DNA from: Niastella yeongjuensis
GTDB lineage: Bacteria; Bacteroidota; Bacteroidia; Chitinophagales; Chitinophagaceae
DNA: 64,000 bases
Direction: 5' to 3'
Assembly: GCF_900110245.1 (NCBI RefSeq)
Contig: NZ_FOCZ01000007.1
Span: 124,001 to 188,000 of the forward strand
The first letter of the stretch is position 1. Every line of letters starts with the position of its first letter. The notes under the pieces are model-generated. The model had not been told where the DNA came from, searched no databases, and worked only from the letters and a program-made list of their open reading frames with translations. Made by a program: the position numbers and the translations under genes. Positions 52,258-61,060 of this stretch are shown one piece after another.

Positions 52258-54204
52258 ATGGAAGTAAAAAAATATGAAGAGGTTCATTTTGTAGATAGCA
52301 CAAGAGCAGTATGGAACTATTCTTTTTTCACGGAAGATGACATCCGCAATTTTCAGCACGGGACCCATTACCGGTTGTACGATCTGTTTGGCTCACACGA
52401 AATTGAAGTATTGGGAAAGAAGGGCTATTATTTCGCCGTATGGGCGCCCAATGCCACGGCCGTTTCAGTGATCGGCAATTTCAACGATTGGAATCCCACC
52501 AGCCACCCACTGTTTGTACGGCTCGATAAATCGGGCATCTGGGAAGGGTTTATTCCCAACCTGCCTAAAGGGGAAGTATATAAATATCATATCGATGGTT
52601 TCAAGGGCGTCAAAACCGACAAAGGCGACCCCTATGCCAACTTTTGGGAGAAACGCCCCAACACGGCATCCATTACCTGGAACCTCGATTATACCTGGAA
52701 GGATGCCGGGTGGATGGATACCCGCGGCCATCACAATTCGCTGGAAGCGCCCTGCAGCATTTATGAAGTACACCTGGCCAGCTGGATGCGCCCCGATAAA
52801 CACGACGAAGAATCTTACAATACCTACGATCAGATAAGGGATCTAATGGTTCCCTACGTAAAAGAAATGGGTTTTACCCATGTGGAGTTTATGCCGGTAA
52901 TGGAACATCCCTTCGATGGCAGCTGGGGCTACCAGGGAACCGGTTATTTTGCACCCACTTCACGTTTTGGCGACCCGCAAAGTTTTATGGAGCTGGTAAA
53001 TGCTTTTCATGAAGCAGGCATCGGCGTTATACTCGACTGGGTGCCTTCGCATTTTCCGTACGATGCGCATGGCCTGTTTATGTTCGACGGGGCCAACACC
53101 TACGAATATGCCGATATGCGCAAAGGCTTTCATCCCGACTGGAACAGTTATGTGTTCAATTATAAAAGGGGAGAAGTAAAATCCTTCCTCATCAGCAGCG
53201 CCCGTTTCTGGTTCGATAAATTCCACATCGACGGCATCCGCGTAGATGCAGTCAGCTCCATGCTGAAATTGAATTATTCGCGTACCCACGGCCAGTGGGA
53301 ACCTAACGAATATGGCGGCGATGGCAATATAGAAGCCATCACCTTTATCAAGGACCTGAATGAAACCATGTACCGCGATTTTCACGATATACAATCCATT
53401 GCAGAAGAAGCTACCGACTGGCCGGGCGTATCACGCCCCACGTTTCAGGGCGGCCTGGGCTTTGGTATGAAATGGATGATGGGGTGGATGCACGACACAT
53501 TGGATTATTTTAAAATGGATCCCATTTACCGCCGCCACTACCAGAACAAGTTTTCGTTCAGTATGATGTATTATTACGACGAAAACTTTCTATTGCCTTT
53601 GAGTCATGATGAGGTGGTGCATGGTAAAAGTCCGATGATCTTTAAAATGCCCGGCGATGAATGGCAGAAATTCGCCAACCTGCGCACGTTGTATACGTAT
53701 ATGTTTACGCATCCCGGGGGAAAACTCTTATTCATGGGCAACGAATTCGGCGATACCAATGAATGGAATTACAAAAGCGAGCTGCAATGGGACCTGTTGA
53801 AGTTTGACTCACACCGTATGTTAAAGGATTGTGTGCGTGACTTGAACTTATTATTGCGGAATGAACCCGCGATGTATGAAAATCAGTTTAATATTTATGG
53901 CTTTGAATGGGTTGACCTGAACCATACCGCCGAATGTGTAGTAGCCTACCGGCGCAAAGGGAAAAACCCTGAGAATGACCTCCTGATAATTTTAAACCTT
54001 ACCCCGGTGGTACGGCACGACTGGAAAGTATATACGCACGGAAAATCCCAATGGCGCGAGGTCTTTAATTCCGACGACAAACGATATTGGGGAACCGGAA
54101 ATGTGTTCAATCCGGAGATCTCCACCCGTAGTTTAGATAAAAATGATAATATGTATGAAATAAATGTGCACCTGCCGCCGTTGGGAGCTATAGTATTGAA
54201 GTAA
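52258..54204 (+). CDS. glgB: 1,4-alpha-glucan branching enzyme
   Basis: 648 residues; forms alpha-1,6 branches in glycogen. CBM48 N-terminal domain (YFAVWAPNATAVSVIGNFNDWN) precedes the GH13 barrel: VILDWVPSHFPYDAHGL (region I), DGIRVDAVSSM (II, nucleophile Asp), IAEEATDWPGVS (III, Glu), LSHDEVVHGKSPM (IV). Regular length. Completes the glycogen set with glgA and glgC at the other end of the window; it has its own 219-nt upstream gap. The gene downstream starts 31 nt later but is a TPR protein with no evident link. Confidence 0.97.
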   Translation: MEVKKYEEVHFVDSTRAVWNYSFFTEDDIRNFQHGTHYRLYDLFGSHEIEVLGKKGYYFAVWAPNATAVSVIGNFNDWNPTSHPLFVRLDKSGIWEGFIPNLPKGEVYKYHIDGFKGVKTDKGDPYANFWEKRPNTASITWNLDYTWKDAGWMDTRGHHNSLEAPCSIYEVHLASWMRPDKHDEESYNTYDQIRDLMVPYVKEMGFTHVEFMPVMEHPFDGSWGYQGTGYFAPTSRFGDPQSFMELVNAFHEAGIGVILDWVPSHFPYDAHGLFMFDGANTYEYADMRKGFHPDWNSYVFNYKRGEVKSFLISSARFWFDKFHIDGIRVDAVSSMLKLNYSRTHGQWEPNEYGGDGNIEAITFIKDLNETMYRDFHDIQSIAEEATDWPGVSRPTFQGGLGFGMKWMMGWMHDTLDYFKMDPIYRRHYQNKFSFSMMYYYDENFLLPLSHDEVVHGKSPMIFKMPGDEWQKFANLRTLYTYMFTHPGGKLLFMGNEFGDTNEWNYKSELQWDLLKFDSHRMLKDCVRDLNLLLRNEPAMYENQFNIYGFEWVDLNHTAECVVAYRRKGKNPENDLLIILNLTPVVRHDWKVYTHGKSQWREVFNSDDKRYWGTGNVFNPEISTRSLDKNDNMYEINVHLPPLGAIVLK

Positions 54205-54235
54205 TTGATTTTTGTGAAATAGAAAAGCACTATCT

Positions 54236-55264
54236 ATGAAAACCCTAAGTACTATTTTAATGTTGGGATTAATTTCCAACGGTCTTTTTGCCCAGACAGA
54301 CAGCACAGATTTTTATTTTAAAAAAGGGACCACCGAAAAGGACGCCCGCCGGTTCAGGGAAGCTGAAAAGAGCTTCGCCAAAGCTGCCCAGTTTTCACCC
54401 AAAAACGCCAGCGTATTGTTGGCCTGGGGTGAATCGTTGATAGAGCAGCGGCGTTATGTGGAAGCCCGGGAAAAGTTTACCGGCGCCTACCAGGCCGACA
54501 ACAAAAATCCCGATGCGGTACTGCAGCTGGCTACCCTGTCGTTGAATACCCGCCAGTGGAATGACGCCATCACCTACGCCAAAAAAATGCAGGAGTTGAA
54601 GATCGGTAACAGCGCCAATTTCATTATGGTGAAAAGCTATTACGGGCTGGAGAATTATGGCGAATGTGTGAAGTATTGTGAACTGGCCTATAAAGACGAT
54701 CCCAAAAATGCAGAAGTCCCCTATATCGCCGGCCGTTGCCTGGTGGATATGAGCAACTATAAAAAAGCAGCCGGTTGTTTTGAACAGGCCATCGCACTCG
54801 ACAGCAGTAAAGCGAATTGGATGTATGAAGCCGGTTTGGTTTACTACGCAGTACCTGATGATAAAAAAGCCATTTACTGGTTTGAACGCGCTTCCGCCAA
54901 AGGTTATCCCCGCAGCAATGATTTTATAGAGAACCTCGCCAATGCCTACCTGAATGTGAAGGACTATAACAAAGGATTATCCATGTTACAGGAAGTGCTG
55001 GTGAAAAAACCGCAGGACCAGGAATTGTTATACAATATTGCCGATGCCTATTACAACATTGGCAAGTATGACGACGCCATCAGCTACTGGGATAAAATTC
55101 TGGAGCTCGATAAAAAGAACGCGAACTCTTTATATATGATCGGACTGAGCTACCAAAAGAAAGGCGAGAAAGAAAAAGGACAACAGCTGTGCGACAAAGC
55201 CATCGAGATGGACCCTTCCCTGAAGAATTTGAAGCAGGAACAGAAAATGCCGGGAGGAATTTAG
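54236..55264 (+). CDS. Exported TPR-repeat protein
   Basis: 342 residues, signal [20 protein letters not shown]. Then about seven tetratricopeptide repeats with the A-x(6)-A spacing: [73 protein letters not shown] and [25 protein letters not shown] protein-interaction scaffold in the periplasm; partners unknown. Its stop codon abuts the first heptamer array of composite repeat A. Confidence 0.88.
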   Translation: MKTLSTILMLGLISNGLFAQTDSTDFYFKKGTTEKDARRFREAEKSFAKAAQFSPKNASVLLAWGESLIEQRRYVEAREKFTGAYQADNKNPDAVLQLATLSLNTRQWNDAITYAKKMQELKIGNSANFIMVKSYYGLENYGECVKYCELAYKDDPKNAEVPYIAGRCLVDMSNYKKAAGCFEQAIALDSSKANWMYEAGLVYYAVPDDKKAIYWFERASAKGYPRSNDFIENLANAYLNVKDYNKGLSMLQEVLVKKPQDQELLYNIADAYYNIGKYDDAISYWDKILELDKKNANSLYMIGLSYQKKGEKEKGQQLCDKAIEMDPSLKNLKQEQKMPGGI

Positions 55265-55500
55265 GAAAGGGCAGAAGGCAGAGGGCAGAGGGCAGAAGGC
55301 AAAGGGCAGAGAGAGAAAGGCAATGGGCAGTAGGCAGTGGGCAATAGGAAAACAGCCCCTTACTCCGCTGGCTGGCGGACTCGACGGTACACCGAACTAT
55401 TTAAAACAAAAATCCCCTGATCATAATGATCCGGGGATTTTTTATTTTGCCGCGCAGCGGTGTATTTATCTCTGCCTTCTGCCCTCTGCCTTCTGCCCTT
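55265..55500. repeat. Composite intergenic repeat, copy A
   Basis: Fills the convergent gap between the TPR gene and argS. GGGCAGAAGGCAGA-type heptamers (55269-55320), a conserved core including CGCTGGCTGGCGGA and AACTATTTAAAA, the palindromic AAAATCCCC...GGGGATTTT (55409-55441) and heptamers in the opposite orientation (55471-55500). Matches copies B and C. Confidence 0.9.
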
Positions 55501-55503
55501 CAT

Positions 55504-57360
55504 TTACATTCTCTCAGGTACCTGTATCCCCAACAGCGCCATGCCGGATTTAAGCACATTGGCTACCAGCTGGTTGATCTGTAGACGCAATTCTTTTTTA
55601 GCGGGCGTTTCGGCGGTTAGTATTTTATGTTTGGCGAAAAAACTGTTGTACAACTGGGCCACATTGAATACATAACTGGCAATGGCACTCGGGTTCATTT
55701 CTTCACCAGCCTGTTTAATAACTTCAGGATATCTTTCCAGTGACAGGATCAATTCTTTTTCAAGCGGCAACAGGTCCGTGCCAATGTCGGAACCGGTATG
55801 TAATTCTTTTCTGAATACCGATTGGGTACGGGCAAAAGCATATTGCACAAAGGTGGCGGTAAACCCGTGCAGGTCTATCGATTCTTCCGGGTTAAAGATC
55901 ATCCGCTTTTGGGGGTCAACGCGAACCAGGAAGAATTTCAAGCCACCGGTTCCAACCATTTCATCCAGCTTTTTTAATTCCTCTTCGGTCATGTCCTCCG
56001 TTTTATGCTGGCCTTTTTCTTTCTGTTCCTGTTCTCTTTCGGTTCTTTTACGCTCGGCCTCCTTTATCATTTCATCCAGCATATCATCAGCATCCACCAC
56101 AGTACCTTCACGCGTTTTCATTCTGCCGGTAGGCAATTCTACCATGCCATAGCTTAAATGGAAGATACCATCGGCGCCGGCGACGCCCAGCTTTTGGCAA
56201 ATGAGTTTTAATACCTTGAAGTGATAGTTTTGTTCGTCACCTACCACATACACGCTTTGGTCGGAATGGAATTCGTTTTGTTTTACTTCAGCCAGGCCAA
56301 TGTCCTGGGTTATGTAAACAGCGGTACCATCGCGCCGTTGCACTATTTTTTCGTCGAGGCCGTCTTTGGTCAAATCAACCCACACGCTGCCGTCGTCTTT
56401 TCTAAAAAACACCTGTTTCTGCAAACCTTCTTCAACCAGGCCTTTCCCCAGCAGGTAGGTTTCGCTTTCGTAATATACTTTGTTGAAGTCGCTGCCAATG
56501 CGTTTGTAGGTTTCATCGAAGCCTTTGTATACCCAGCTGTTCATGGTGCGCCACAGTTCAACTACATCGGGTTTGCCGGCTTCCCAGTCAACCAGCATTT
56601 GCTGGGCGGCTTGCATAATGGGGGCTTCTTTTTCCATTTCCTGTTTGGTGTCTTCCATTATTTTTTCCGCCTGTTCCTGCGTTTTTCCGGCGGCTAATAA
56701 TTCCGCCAGTTTCTTTTCCTTGATGGGCACCATTTGTTTCTTCAGTTCGGTCCCGAACTGAACATAATAATCGCCTACCAGGTGGTCGCCTTTTATGCCG
56801 GTACTGTCGGGGGTGGCGCCATTGCCGAATAGTTGCCAGGCGATCATGCTTTTGCAGATGTGGATGCCGCGGTCGTTGGCAATGCAGGTTTTTATAACCT
56901 CATAGCCATTGGCTTTATAGATCTCGGCAACGCTCCAGCCGAGGAAATTATTTCTTAAGTGCCCCAGGTGAAGGGGTTTATTGGTATTGGGGGAAGAATA
57001 TTCAACCATTACCCGTTTGCCGTTGCGCGGCAGGCGGCCGTAGGCGGGTTCGTTATAGTTTTCTTTCAGGAAATTCAGCCAGAAGCTGTCGTTGACAGCG
57101 AGGTTTAAAAAACCTTTGATCACATTAAAAGCGCTGAAAAGGTTGGCGTTATTCGCCAGCAGGGCCTGTCCCAGTTCATTGCCCAATTCCTCCGGCTTCT
57201 TTTTCAGGGTTTTTAACAGGACGAACAGCACCACGGTATAATCGCCCTCAAATTCGGGTTTGGTTTCACTGACGGTAATAGAAGACGGGTTTACCTCTAC
57301 CTGGTACAACTTACTGAGCTGTTCGCTAACTGCCTGCTGAATAACGGAAACTATTGCCAT
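55504..57360 (-). CDS. argS: Arginyl-tRNA synthetase
   Basis: 618 residues from ATG at 57360 (MAIVSVIQQAVSEQLSKLYQ). The N-terminal domain precedes VEYSSPNTNKPLHLGHLRNNFLGWS with the class I HIGH-type motif (HLGH). The C-terminal alpha-helical region, PLEKELILSLERYPEVIK and ASYVFNVAQLYNSFFAKHK, matches the DALR anticodon-binding domain, ending GMALLGIQVPERM. A lysine/glutamate-rich insert AERKRTEREQEQKEKGQHK (about residue 440) is unusually charged but in frame. Essential housekeeping gene. Confidence 0.97.
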   Translation of the reverse strand: MAIVSVIQQAVSEQLSKLYQVEVNPSSITVSETKPEFEGDYTVVLFVLLKTLKKKPEELGNELGQALLANNANLFSAFNVIKGFLNLAVNDSFWLNFLKENYNEPAYGRLPRNGKRVMVEYSSPNTNKPLHLGHLRNNFLGWSVAEIYKANGYEVIKTCIANDRGIHICKSMIAWQLFGNGATPDSTGIKGDHLVGDYYVQFGTELKKQMVPIKEKKLAELLAAGKTQEQAEKIMEDTKQEMEKEAPIMQAAQQMLVDWEAGKPDVVELWRTMNSWVYKGFDETYKRIGSDFNKVYYESETYLLGKGLVEEGLQKQVFFRKDDGSVWVDLTKDGLDEKIVQRRDGTAVYITQDIGLAEVKQNEFHSDQSVYVVGDEQNYHFKVLKLICQKLGVAGADGIFHLSYGMVELPTGRMKTREGTVVDADDMLDEMIKEAERKRTEREQEQKEKGQHKTEDMTEEELKKLDEMVGTGGLKFFLVRVDPQKRMIFNPEESIDLHGFTATFVQYAFARTQSVFRKELHTGSDIGTDLLPLEKELILSLERYPEVIKQAGEEMNPSAIASYVFNVAQLYNSFFAKHKILTAETPAKKELRLQINQLVANVLKSGMALLGIQVPERM

Positions 57361-57777
57361 TCGTTTAATTTGTTGATGGTGCAAATTTAAGATAATGAGG
57401 GCAAAGGGCGGGCAGAAGGCAAAGGACACAGAGGAAATTCACCTGAGAAGCATCTTTTGCGATAAAAATTCAAAGAGCCATCCGCCTTCGGCGGACGGCT
57501 CTTTATAAAGTTCAGGGGTTAAACTTCATCAAATATGCTCGTTTTTAGGATACTTTAAAACAATGTTAAATTTTCTTGACCCGGATCAATTCTTCCCATT
57601 CTCTGCCCTTTGCCTTCTGCCCTCTGCTTTTCTTCAAGAAACCGCTGTTTTGGCAAAATAATGACGTCAAAGAGTGCGTTCCGGTGCCGGATGGGAGAAA
57701 ATATACACGTTCGCCCAGTTCCTGACCGGTAATTATTGATATTCAATTACCTTTGTTAAGTATACAAAATACCATTT
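57361..57777. repeat. Composite repeat-like region D between divergent genes
   Basis: 417-nt divergent gap between argS and the GtrA gene. GGGCAAAGGGCGGGCAGAAGGC on the left (57399-57430) and CTCTGCCCTTTGCCTTCTGC (57601-57620) on the right face inward around a UUCG-like hairpin, AAAGAGCC...GGCTCTTT at 57472-57504. The core differs from copies A-C. Confidence 0.7.
57472..57504. terminator. Hairpin AAAGAGCC-TCCGCC-TTC-GGCGGA-GGCTCTTT
   Basis: Two stems interrupted by an A-C mismatch, T-run on each strand. A terminator in a divergent gap is odd; it may be part of repeat D rather than of a gene. Confidence 0.6.
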
Positions 57778-58338
57778 GTGAAGAACCTGATCAATGCAGT
57801 CATAAACGCTTTATATCCTTTTTTTCGCCGGATCATGCCATTACAAACCTTTCGGTATGCAGCCTGTGGTGGTGGAAATACATTGCTCGATATCTCCCTG
57901 TTTTATATAAGTTATCATTTTTTGTTCAGGGAACAATTGGTTCATACGCCGATCATTTCCCTACAGCCGTATACCGCGGCATTTATGGTTTCCTTCTCAA
58001 TAACTTTTCCGCTGGGTTTTTATATGAGCCGTACCATTGTATTTCCCGGTTCAACCTTAAGGGGCCGTATCCAGCTGATCCGTTATTTTATGCTGGTATG
58101 TATCTGCATAGGGCTGAACTATATCTTTATAAAGCTCTTTGTTGAACAATGTCATTTATTTCCCACAGTAGCTAAAATACTGACCACTTTCATTGTAGTA
58201 GCATTCAGTTTTGTTACCCAAAAGCATTTCACATTCAAGACAGAAACGACCGAAGAAGAAACTATGCTGGAAGCCGAAGCGGTAATGGAAGCGGAAGTAT
58301 TGGAAGAAGAAAAGCCAAGAATGGAAGGCCGCAGGTGA
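57778..58338 (+). CDS. GtrA-family membrane protein with acidic tail
   Basis: 186 residues from GTG at 57778 (MKNLINAVINALYPFF). Four hydrophobic segments and the conserved pattern FRYAACGGGNTLLDISLFYISYHFLF, then SFSITFPLGFYMSRTIVFPG, and VVAFSFVTQKHFTFKT fit GtrA flippase-like proteins for lipid-linked sugars. The final 30 residues (TEEETMLEAEAVMEAEVLEE) are acidic and not part of the domain. They end next to repeat copy B, so repeat-related growth of the 3' end is conceivable. Partner glycosyltransferase not seen nearby. Confidence 0.8.
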   Translation: MKNLINAVINALYPFFRRIMPLQTFRYAACGGGNTLLDISLFYISYHFLFREQLVHTPIISLQPYTAAFMVSFSITFPLGFYMSRTIVFPGSTLRGRIQLIRYFMLVCICIGLNYIFIKLFVEQCHLFPTVAKILTTFIVVAFSFVTQKHFTFKTETTEEETMLEAEAVMEAEVLEEEKPRMEGRR

Positions 58339-58581
58339 AGGACAGAATGTAAAGGGCAGAAGGCCCTCCTACGCTAAAGCTACGGCGGGCGAAGCAGAGA
58401 TTTAATACAAAATACAATAAAATAGAAAATCCCCGGATCATTATGATCAGGGGATTTTCGTTTAAAAAAATAGTTTGGCGTACCGCCGAATCCGCCAGCC
58501 AGCGAAGCAGGAGGGCTGTTTTCCTACTGCCCTCTGCCCTCTGCCTTTCCCTCTCTGCCCTCTGCCCTCTGCCTTCTGCCC
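58339..58581. repeat. Composite intergenic repeat, copy B (reverse orientation)
   Basis: Fills the convergent gap between the GtrA and glyoxalase-like genes. Read on the minus strand it matches copies A and C: heptamers (58525-58581), GGAAAACAGCCC core, CGCTGGCTGGCGGA and the palindrome at 58426-58458, then weaker heptamers. Ends 1 nt before the glyoxalase stop. Confidence 0.9.
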
Positions 58582-58995
58582 TTACTTCGGCTGCGTCATA
58601 CTAAACCAATTCCCGCATCCATCGGTAACAATAGCTTCAATACCATAAAACTGTTCTTTAGGTTCCCCCTTGAATTGAACACCTTTAGCTTTTAACTCTT
58701 CATAGGTTGCGTAACAATCGGGTGTATATAAAACGCCGGCGCCCATTACGCCTTTGTCGAGCAATAACTTCAGGGCATTGCGTACTTCTTCATCATACCC
58801 ATTCATGGCATCGGTGGCAGGGAACAGGATCACTTCCAATTCGGGTTGTTCGGGCGGTGTAACGGTCAGCCATCGGAAACCATTGTCCATAGTGGCATCG
58901 GTATGAACTTTAAACCCCAGTTTATTCACGTAAAAATCGTAGGCTTTCTCCTGGTCGCTTACAAAAAAACTGGCGTGTGATAATTTCGTGATCAT
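58582..58995 (-). CDS. Glyoxalase/dioxygenase-superfamily protein
   Basis: 137 residues from ATG at 58995 (MITKLSHASFFVSDQEKAYDFY); the frame upstream to 59190 is repeat-influenced and discarded. Two beta-alpha-beta-beta-beta units: YVNKLGFKVHTDATMDNGFRWLTVTPPEQPELEVILFP and DKGVMGAGVLYTPDCYATYEELKAKGVQFKGEPKEQFYGIEAIVTDGCGNWFSM, ending with DGCGN, typical VOC metal-site strands. Substrate unknown. Convergent to GtrA, divergent to the 59267 gene. Confidence 0.85.
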   Translation of the reverse strand: MITKLSHASFFVSDQEKAYDFYVNKLGFKVHTDATMDNGFRWLTVTPPEQPELEVILFPATDAMNGYDEEVRNALKLLLDKGVMGAGVLYTPDCYATYEELKAKGVQFKGEPKEQFYGIEAIVTDGCGNWFSMTQPK

Positions 58996-59082
58996 ATGCT
59001 TTTTGTTTTCAACAAAGCTATCGAACAAGGCACGAGGTAAGTTATTGATTATTGCTTTTTCCTTCGCCTGCTTCGCCTGCCA

Positions 59083-59135
59083 TAAGCGGGCCATTGCCTT
59101 TCCCTCTCTGCCCTTTGCCTTCTGCCTCCTCTTAT
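59083..59135. repeat. Heptamer cluster upstream of glyoxalase gene
   Basis: CTCTGCCCTTTGCCTTCTGC-type words in one orientation, with CGGGCCATTGCC beside them; no core or opposite array. A partial copy of the family. Confidence 0.65.
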
Positions 59136-59266
59136 ATGGTGAATCAATTCGTGCTTTCACGAAATACAGTGAAAAATATACAGGCAACATTCAAGTATAT
59201 AATTGGTAGCCAGTAATTTAACCGGTTGGCATTGCATTGGCTTTATAATAGTAAAAACCGAATGAT

Positions 59267-59587
59267 ATGAAAAATTATGAAACACTCGCCGATGCTTTGT
59301 CTGACCTCAGAGGCAGGGGCTATAATGCCGACTTTGCTACAGAATCTGTTTGTCTTTATTGCGGTGATCTCGACCTGAGACTGGACCCCGAAGATTTTCA
59401 TATAGATGAGGTGCATCGGTTTGAAGGCAATTGCAAACCGGAAGAAAATACCGTGTTGTATGCCATCTCGGCTTCTTCCGGGGTAAGAGGTACCCTGGTG
59501 GATCCCTATGGCGCACGCGGTGGGGGTGATAGTTGTGAACTGCCCAAACCCATCACCACGCTGCTTAGAATTGATCAACCATTATAA
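59267..59587 (+). CDS. Small protein, so-called phosphoribosylpyrophosphate synthetase-like family
   Basis: 106 residues. MKNYETLADALSDLRGRGYNADF, FHIDEVHRFEGNCKPEENTVLYAISASSGVRGTLVDPYGARG match short Bacteroidota proteins that databases tend to name PRPP synthetase without support; it is far too short to be that enzyme. CLYC could bind metal. Precedes the peroxiredoxin/DsbA genes by 21 nt, possibly one operon. Function unknown. Confidence 0.7.
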   Translation: MKNYETLADALSDLRGRGYNADFATESVCLYCGDLDLRLDPEDFHIDEVHRFEGNCKPEENTVLYAISASSGVRGTLVDPYGARGGGDSCELPKPITTLLRIDQPL

Positions 59588-59608
59588 TCACACACAAAAT
59601 AAAACGCT

Positions 59609-60085
59609 ATGATAGCAACAGGCACATTGGCACCCGATTTTGAATTGTATTCCACGCTCGACCAACAACTGAGATTAAGTGAGCTGAGAGGCAAAAAAGT
59701 GATCCTGGCATTTTACCCGGCCAACTGGAGTCCCGTATGCGATGATCAAATGAACCTGTACAACGAGATGGGAAAGTATTTTGCCAGGCACAATGCCCAG
59801 TTAATAGGTATTTCGGTAGATAGCAAATGGAGCCACCTGGCTTTCTGCGAGCACAACAAATTTCATTTTCCGCTGTTAGCCGATTTTGAACCAAAGGGTG
59901 AAGTCGCACGTTTATACGAAGTATACAATGACAAGACCGGTGAATGTCAACGCGCTTTGTATGTGCTGGATGAAGACGGTATTATTCGCTGGAGTTATTT
60001 ATCACCCGTAGGTATTAACCCCGGCGCCGATGGCATACTGAATGCATTGGAAGAATTAGATAACGTTAAATCAACAAACCAATGA
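59609..60085 (+). CDS. Peroxiredoxin (AhpC/TSA family)
   Basis: 158 residues; reduces peroxides in the cytoplasm. APDFELYSTLDQQLRLSELRGKKVILAFYPANWSPVCDDQMNLYNEM carries the peroxidatic Cys in P-x(3)-S-P-V-C (Ser where most have Thr). LIGISVDSKWSHLAFCEHNKF has a second Cys (possibly resolving), and YVLDEDGIIRWSYLSPVGINPGADGIL ends the thioredoxin fold. No signal peptide. Stop overlaps the next gene (ATGA). Confidence 0.9.
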   Translation: MIATGTLAPDFELYSTLDQQLRLSELRGKKVILAFYPANWSPVCDDQMNLYNEMGKYFARHNAQLIGISVDSKWSHLAFCEHNKFHFPLLADFEPKGEVARLYEVYNDKTGECQRALYVLDEDGIIRWSYLSPVGINPGADGILNALEELDNVKSTNQ

Positions 60086-60639
60086 CACAACTAAGAACAC
60101 CTGTAAACAGTAATGACCATATCTGGGGCAATGAAAATGCCCCGCTTGAGTTATTGAAATATGGCGACTACGAATGTCCTTATTGCGGCCGGGCATACCC
60201 GATCGTAAAAGACATCATCAAACAAATGGGCAACAACCTGAAATTTGTGTTCCGGAATTTTCCGTTATCGAATGTGCATCCCCATGCCGTATCAGCTGCT
60301 GTAGCTACGGAAGCCGCAGCTTTACAAGGCAAGTTCTGGGAAATGCATGACATTATTTTTGAGAACCAGAAGACCCTGGAAGTAGAGCATCTTTTTTTGT
60401 TTGCCCATAAAGTAGGGCTCGACCTGGAACGTTTCAGAAATGATATTCAGGACCCGGCCCTGACCGATAAAGTGGAGAAAGATTTTTACGGCGGCCTTAG
60501 AAGTGGCGTGAACAGAACGCCCACCTTCTTTATCAACGGACAAAAATTCGATGGCGACTGGAGCGGTGATAACTTACTGAACTATTTACAAAACGTATTG
60601 GCAGAGCTGTCTACTTCTCCAACCGATACCCCTCAATAA
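60082..60639 (+). CDS. DsbA/thioredoxin-fold oxidoreductase
   Basis: 185 residues without a signal peptide. GDYECPYCGRAYPIVKDII carries the CPYC redox centre, GVNRTPTFFINGQKFDG the cis-Pro loop (Thr-Pro). The helical insert between (TEAAALQGKFWEMHDIIFENQK) is DsbA-like (PF13462 class). Cytosolic location with the peroxiredoxin suggests a thiol-disulfide partner for it (inference). The 3' end overlaps the convergent AraC gene by 29 nt. Confidence 0.9.
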   Translation: MTQLRTPVNSNDHIWGNENAPLELLKYGDYECPYCGRAYPIVKDIIKQMGNNLKFVFRNFPLSNVHPHAVSAAVATEAAALQGKFWEMHDIIFENQKTLEVEHLFLFAHKVGLDLERFRNDIQDPALTDKVEKDFYGGLRSGVNRTPTFFINGQKFDGDWSGDNLLNYLQNVLAELSTSPTDTPQ

Positions 60640-61027
60640 AACAATGCGGAATAAATTGTTTGGGTTGTTCTTTTAGTTGTTGTTGTTTTAGCCAGGCCAT
60701 GTTGCGATAATATGTAGGCGCAAACCCAATTTCTTTTTTGAAGAGCATGCTGAAAGAGCCAATGCTTTCAAACCCAACCTCATTACATACTTCGGTAATA
60801 GTGAGGTTTTCTTTATGAAGCAGGTCTTTGGCTTTATCGATCCTTTTTTGTGTAAGGTATTGATGCGGCGTGATCTTATACACTTTCGTGAACAACCGGT
60901 GAAAATGAAAGCGCGACAAACAAGCCTGTCCGGCTATTTTGTCAAGATCGATAGCCTCCCGAAAGTTATCGTCAATATAAACTTTGGCGGTTACTATACG
61001 TTGGTACGTATCGGAAGTAATTGGCAT
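60611..61027 (-). CDS. AraC-family transcriptional regulator
   Basis: 138 residues from ATG at 61027 (MPITSDTYQRIVTAKVYIDD); the frame to 61123 is repeat sequence. Only the DNA-binding half: YIDDNFREAIDLDKIAGQACLSRFHFHRLFTKVYKITPHQYLTQKRIDKAKDLL and TITEVCNEVGFESIGSFSMLFKKEIGFAPTYYRNM. Convergent with the DsbA-like gene and overlapping its last 29 nt. Target unknown. Confidence 0.9.
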   Translation of the reverse strand: MPITSDTYQRIVTAKVYIDDNFREAIDLDKIAGQACLSRFHFHRLFTKVYKITPHQYLTQKRIDKAKDLLHKENLTITEVCNEVGFESIGSFSMLFKKEIGFAPTYYRNMAWLKQQQLKEQPKQFIPHCFIEGYRLEK

Positions 61028-61060
61028 GGTTGGTATATTGGAATTAAATATACGAAAAGT

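Noticed and set aside
58996-59190. Extended N-terminus of the glyoxalase-like gene
   Set aside because: The added residues include repeat-derived sequence and precede the normal VOC start MITKLSHASFFV.
59267-59587. Phosphoribosylpyrophosphate synthetase
   Set aside because: At 106 residues it is about a third of the enzyme's length and lacks its PRPP-binding motif; the label circulates without support.
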